Of a stretch of DNA of 64,000 bases, positions 61,191 through 64,000 are shown piece by piece (position 1 is the stretch's first letter; the number at the start of each line of letters is the position of its first letter). The position numbers were made by a program, and so were the translations under genes. This stretch comes from Halorubrum trapanicum (GTDB lineage Archaea > Halobacteriota > Halobacteria > Halobacteriales > Haloferacaceae). The notes beneath the pieces were generated by a model. The model ran no database searches. It worked only from the letters and a program-made list of their open reading frames with translations, and was not told where the DNA came from. The stretch is from assembly GCF_017873555.1 (NCBI RefSeq), contig NZ_JAGGKE010000002.1, forward strand, positions 248,001-312,000, written 5' to 3'.

Positions 61191-61982
61191 TCACCGCGTC
61201 AGCGAGGTCGTCCGCTCGACGACCTCGTACCCCTGCGCCGCGAGCGCGTCGGCGTAGTACCGGTCCGCGACCCAGCCCTGCGGGATCCGACGGATGTCGA
61301 ACCGCCGCGTCGGCCGCAGCTCGAGGTCGACGACGCTCCCGCCGTCGGCCGCCTCGCGGACCGTCGCCGCGTACGACCCCCACGGGCGGCCGTCCGCCCT
61401 CCCCTCGATTTCGACCGTCGCAGCCCGCGGGCGTTCGGTCCCGCTCCCGTCCCCATCGGTCGCGTCGTCGTCAGCGAACGCGTCTCCCTCGGTCGCCTCG
61501 ACGGAGAGGTCTATCTCGGCCGTCTCGAGTCCGAAGAGGTACGAGAACGCGTACGTCGCGCTCGCGTCGGACGCGCCCGCGCCGCCGTCCGCGTCGGAGT
61601 CGGTCGCGTCGCCGACCGAACCGTCGTTCCGAACCTCGTCGGCGACGGCCCACTGGAAGGCGAGGACCGGCGGCGTCGGCGACGCGAACTCCCGGACGAC
61701 GGTCTCGGGCGTCGCGTCCGTTCGGAGCCGGACCGAGCCGCACCGTCGGGAGACCGGGAGGCGGAGCGCGACGAGGAGGACGACGCCGACCGCCACGCCG
61801 GGCCAGAACGAGAGCGCGGCGACCGCCGCGAGGAACGCGCCGGTGACGAGCAGCGCGAGGGTCCAACTGACGAGGCGCTCGGCGCGGCGGTACCGAGAGG
61901 CGACGGCGTCGAGTGCCGCCCGGTCGACGCGCCCCGAGTCGTTGAGGGCGAAGCGGTCGGGGCCGGTGGAGGGTTCGGACAC
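61191..61982 (-). CDS. Hypothetical membrane-anchored protein (263 aa)
   Basis: Two hydrophobic helices near residues 38-75 (LVSWTLALLVTGAFLAAVAAL, FWPGVAVGVVLLVALRL) are followed by a long soluble domain with an acidic insert (DGGAGASDASAT and TEGDAFADDDATDGDGS). C-terminal segments SVVDLELRPTRRFDIRRIP and YYADALAAQGYEVVERTTS look beta-alpha. No known motif is seen. Confidence 0.72.
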   Translation of the reverse strand: MSEPSTGPDRFALNDSGRVDRAALDAVASRYRRAERLVSWTLALLVTGAFLAAVAALSFWPGVAVGVVLLVALRLPVSRRCGSVRLRTDATPETVVREFASPTPPVLAFQWAVADEVRNDGSVGDATDSDADGGAGASDASATYAFSYLFGLETAEIDLSVEATEGDAFADDDATDGDGSGTERPRAATVEIEGRADGRPWGSYAATVREAADGGSVVDLELRPTRRFDIRRIPQGWVADRYYADALAAQGYEVVERTTSLTR

Positions 61983-62089
61983 GCTCCGAACTCGTCGAGA
62001 CCGCCAATCAGGATTTCGGTCGCGTTCGTGGCGGAGGCGCGCTCACGTGCGGCGAAACGCCTACGGCCCGTCGGCGAGACCCGTCGCCC

Positions 62090-62890
62090 GTGTCCCGGCC
62101 CTCTACCCGGACCCTCCTCGCCGGTTTCGGCGGCGGGACGGTCCACCTCGCGGCCGTCGAACTGGCGTTCCGAGCGCTCGGTCACGCGCCGCCCGAGCGG
62201 TGGCCGCTCGCGGATCCCGGCCGCGCGATCGGTCTCTTCGCGGTCGGCTTCCTCGTCGCGATCGCAACCGCGCACACGCGGCTGTACTCGCCCGCGGTCG
62301 GTCTCCCGGTCGCGCTCGGGTGGGCGACCGTCCGCGACGCGGCGGCGCCCTCGCCAGAGTGGTCCGAGGTCGGCGGGTTCCTCGTGGTCGACCGCACCGT
62401 GTTCCTCTCGGCGTACGCCGGCGGCTGGGTCGTCGTCGCCGGACTGCTCGCCGTCGCGGCCGGCGCGGAGTTCGGGCTGCGCCACCGATACGGACTCGCC
62501 GCGGACCGGATCCGAAATCTCCCGCCGGCGCCGACCCGCCTCCGCGACGCCGCGCTCGTCGGACTCGCGGTCGGCGGGGTCTTCGGCGCGGCCGCGACGG
62601 CGCGCGTCGCCGCGTTCGGCGTCTCCCCGTCGACCGCGGTCCCGGTGATGGCCGCGACGACCACGCTCGCGGCCGCGGTGCCGGTCGCCGCGGCGACGGC
62701 CCGAGGGCTGATCGGACCGGTCGCCTGCTTCGCGCTGCTCGCCCCGTCGATCGCGTGGGGCGCGATCACCGGCGCGGAGGGCGGGCCGGTCGGCCTGCTC
62801 CTGCTGGGTCTGATCGCGGTCGCGCTCGTTCTCGTCGCACTCGCGGAAGGCGCGGTCCGGCGTCGGCTCGATCGGCTTCCCACGGAGTGA
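62090..62890 (+). CDS. Hypothetical polytopic membrane protein (266 aa)
   Basis: About six to seven hydrophobic segments are spread over the whole length. It starts with GTG (SRPSTRTLLAGFGGG). No transporter signature is seen. It follows a divergent hypothetical gene at 61982; the 107-bp gap may hold both promoters. Confidence 0.72.
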   Translation: MSRPSTRTLLAGFGGGTVHLAAVELAFRALGHAPPERWPLADPGRAIGLFAVGFLVAIATAHTRLYSPAVGLPVALGWATVRDAAAPSPEWSEVGGFLVVDRTVFLSAYAGGWVVVAGLLAVAAGAEFGLRHRYGLAADRIRNLPPAPTRLRDAALVGLAVGGVFGAAATARVAAFGVSPSTAVPVMAATTTLAAAVPVAAATARGLIGPVACFALLAPSIAWGAITGAEGGPVGLLLLGLIAVALVLVALAEGAVRRRLDRLPTE

Positions 62891-62917
62891 GACGGTCCGA
62901 GCCGGGGGAGTACGGTC

Positions 62918-63601
62918 TCAGACCGGCTCCTCGTCGTCGGTCGAGGACCGCCCGCAGATGCTCACGAGGTCGTGGAGGTCGTCGATCTCGTAGGTCGGGT
63001 GGCAGGCGAGTTCCGTCGACCGTCGATGGGGGCGGCGGACGAACGCGGAGTCGATGCCGGCGTTGTCGGCCGCGCGGACGTCCGACTCGTTGTCGCCGAC
63101 GAACAGCGCCGTCTCGGCGCCGAGGTCTTCGAGGGCGCGCTCGATGTAGTAGGGAGAGGGCTTCTTCCGCGAGAGGCTGGCCACCGAGGGCTCGCGACCG
63201 TACGCGACCTCGAAGTGGCCCGCCAGCCCGAAGTGGTCGAGGAGGGCGTCGACGGTCGCCTGCTGGTTCGAGGAGACGACGCCGAGCGAGGCGTCGAGCG
63301 CGCGGAGGGCGTCGACGTCGTCGTACGGGGTCTTCCGTCCCTTCCGGGCGGCGTCGATCTGCGCCGCGGCCGCGGTCTCGTCTCTCACCCGCCAGAACTC
63401 CGTCGGGTCCACGCCGTAGCGCTCGCAGATGTCGGTCAGCGTCGCGGGGTCGACGCCGACGGCGACGTCGTCGACGTGGGCGAGGTCCGGGTCCTCGACG
63501 CCGAGGCTCACGAACGCGTCCCAGGCGGCCTCGCGGAGCGTGTCGAACGGCGTCCGCCCGACCAACACCCCGTCGTTGTCGAGGACGACGGCGTCGTACA
63601 C
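62918..63601 (-). CDS. HAD-superfamily hydrolase
   Basis: The 227-residue phosphatase-type protein has motif I AVVLDNDGVLVGRTP, where the first Asp is the nucleophile. Motif II is VVSSNQQAT, the lysine is in SRKKPSPYYI, and motif IV is FVGDNESDVRAA. It resembles phosphoglycolate phosphatase-like proteins. The GTG at 63601 is preferred to a TTG at 63628 because motif I then begins near residue 5. Confidence 0.88.
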   Translation of the reverse strand: MYDAVVLDNDGVLVGRTPFDTLREAAWDAFVSLGVEDPDLAHVDDVAVGVDPATLTDICERYGVDPTEFWRVRDETAAAAQIDAARKGRKTPYDDVDALRALDASLGVVSSNQQATVDALLDHFGLAGHFEVAYGREPSVASLSRKKPSPYYIERALEDLGAETALFVGDNESDVRAADNAGIDSAFVRRPHRRSTELACHPTYEIDDLHDLVSICGRSSTDDEEPV

Positions 63602-63680
63602 GCCTTTCCGTGGGTGGGTAACGGGCAAAAAGGTTTCACACGTCGAGACGGCGGTGCCTCGGTGTCGTGAGACCGGAGCC

Positions 63681-63821
63681 TCACACGCCGAACAGCCGGA
63701 GGAAAAGCCCGGCGAGCAGCGCGATCGTGCCGACGATCACGCCGATGAACGGGATGGGGACCGGCAGCGGAATCACGATCAGCGCGACGCCGACGGCGAT
63801 CAGCGCGGTCGAGAGTTTCAC
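63681..63821 (-). CDS. Small hydrophobic membrane protein (46 aa)
   Basis: A GTG-started frame begins KLSTALIAVGVALIVIPLPV and contains two hydrophobic stretches around a PVPIPF turn. Third-position GC is high, and the pattern is familiar among tiny haloarchaeal membrane proteins. Function is unknown. It is upstream of the HAD gene on the same strand. Confidence 0.6.
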   Translation of the reverse strand: MKLSTALIAVGVALIVIPLPVPIPFIGVIVGTIALLAGLFLRLFGV

Positions 63822-63946
63822 GTCCCGACTTCGTCGGCGACGCGGAAATACCTTCAGGCGGATTCCGTCCGTCGGACGACGAGTCCGGGCGCGCGCAAGA
63901 CTCCCGCACTTTCAATACCCGGCCGGTCGAAGACTCAGATTGGACC

Positions 63947-64000
63947 ATGAACATCTCTGATATCGCAGTGTCGGAATACGTCGAGGTCGACGTCGACGAG
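63947..64000 (+). CDS. Start of a protein, probably CBS-domain, 3' truncated by window
   Basis: The 18 visible codons begin MNISDIAVSEYVEVDVDE. This N-terminus is typical of haloarchaeal CBS-domain proteins, where it forms the first strand and helix. Too little is visible for certainty. Confidence 0.45.
   Translation, partial: MNISDIAVSEYVEVDVDE

Overview
The window is a 64 kb piece of a haloarchaeal chromosome, most like Halorubrum and its relatives. The evidence is the very high GC, the acidic proteome, leaderless TATA-driven genes, the split glycine dehydrogenase (gcvPA/gcvPB), the archaeal mevalonate kinase-isopentenyl phosphate kinase pair, Bat-type HTH regulators, and the ribosomal cluster L7Ae-S28e-L24e-Ndk. 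About 70 protein genes are called. No rRNA, tRNA or CRISPR array is visible. Most of the window is ordinary core chromosome. The clear mobile piece is the IS200/IS605 element at the left edge.

Layout. 0-1.6 kb: tnpA (truncated by the window) and tnpB, with a right-end hairpin. 1.6-11.7 kb: MscS channel, mevalonate/isoprenoid kinases, a PAS response regulator, the Mrp P-loop carrier, an aldehyde:ferredoxin oxidoreductase paralogue that lacks its cluster cysteines and is divergent from yqeC, and a COG0523 metallochaperone GTPase. 11.8-15.3 kb: a divergent pair, glutathione-independent formaldehyde dehydrogenase and formate dehydrogenase. 15.4-29.2 kb: lipoprotein, methyl-accepting transducer, the dgcN-dgcA D-glutamate pair, PspA, a sugar isomerase and Gfo/Idh/MocA oxidoreductase around an RCK protein, a pilin, and a RecJ-like protein without DHH. 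29.4-39 kb: DoxX, a J-domain/ferredoxin fusion, FEN-1, glycine cleavage gcvH-gcvPA-gcvPB, a Bat-like regulator, thrC, gnd. 39-43.7 kb: structured non-coding element copy 1, a Vms1/VLRF1 hydrolase, rhodanese, cupin, cobalamin adenosyltransferase and glutaredoxin. 44-54.9 kb: dabB-dabA bicarbonate/CO2 uptake, a histidine kinase, PhoU, a solute-binding lipoprotein, a beta-carbonic anhydrase. 55-64 kb: the ribosomal/ndk operon, a 5'-nucleotidase, structured element copy 2, folD, aldo/keto reductase, several membrane hypotheticals and a HAD hydrolase.

Themes. One-carbon and inorganic carbon chemistry recurs: formaldehyde to formate to CO2, DAB uptake plus carbonic anhydrase, and glycine cleavage plus FolD. 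These are not one operon, so a joint role is inference.

The most striking observation is a pair of non-coding elements, 39202-39511 (+) and 58101-58512 (reverse orientation). They share identical loops, spacers and flanks. Three hairpins keep their base pairing although many stem bases differ between the copies: about ten pairs have changed on both sides, and one change goes to a wobble pair that is legal in only one transcript orientation. This is the signature of selection on an RNA (or single-stranded DNA) fold. I do not recognise it as a named family.
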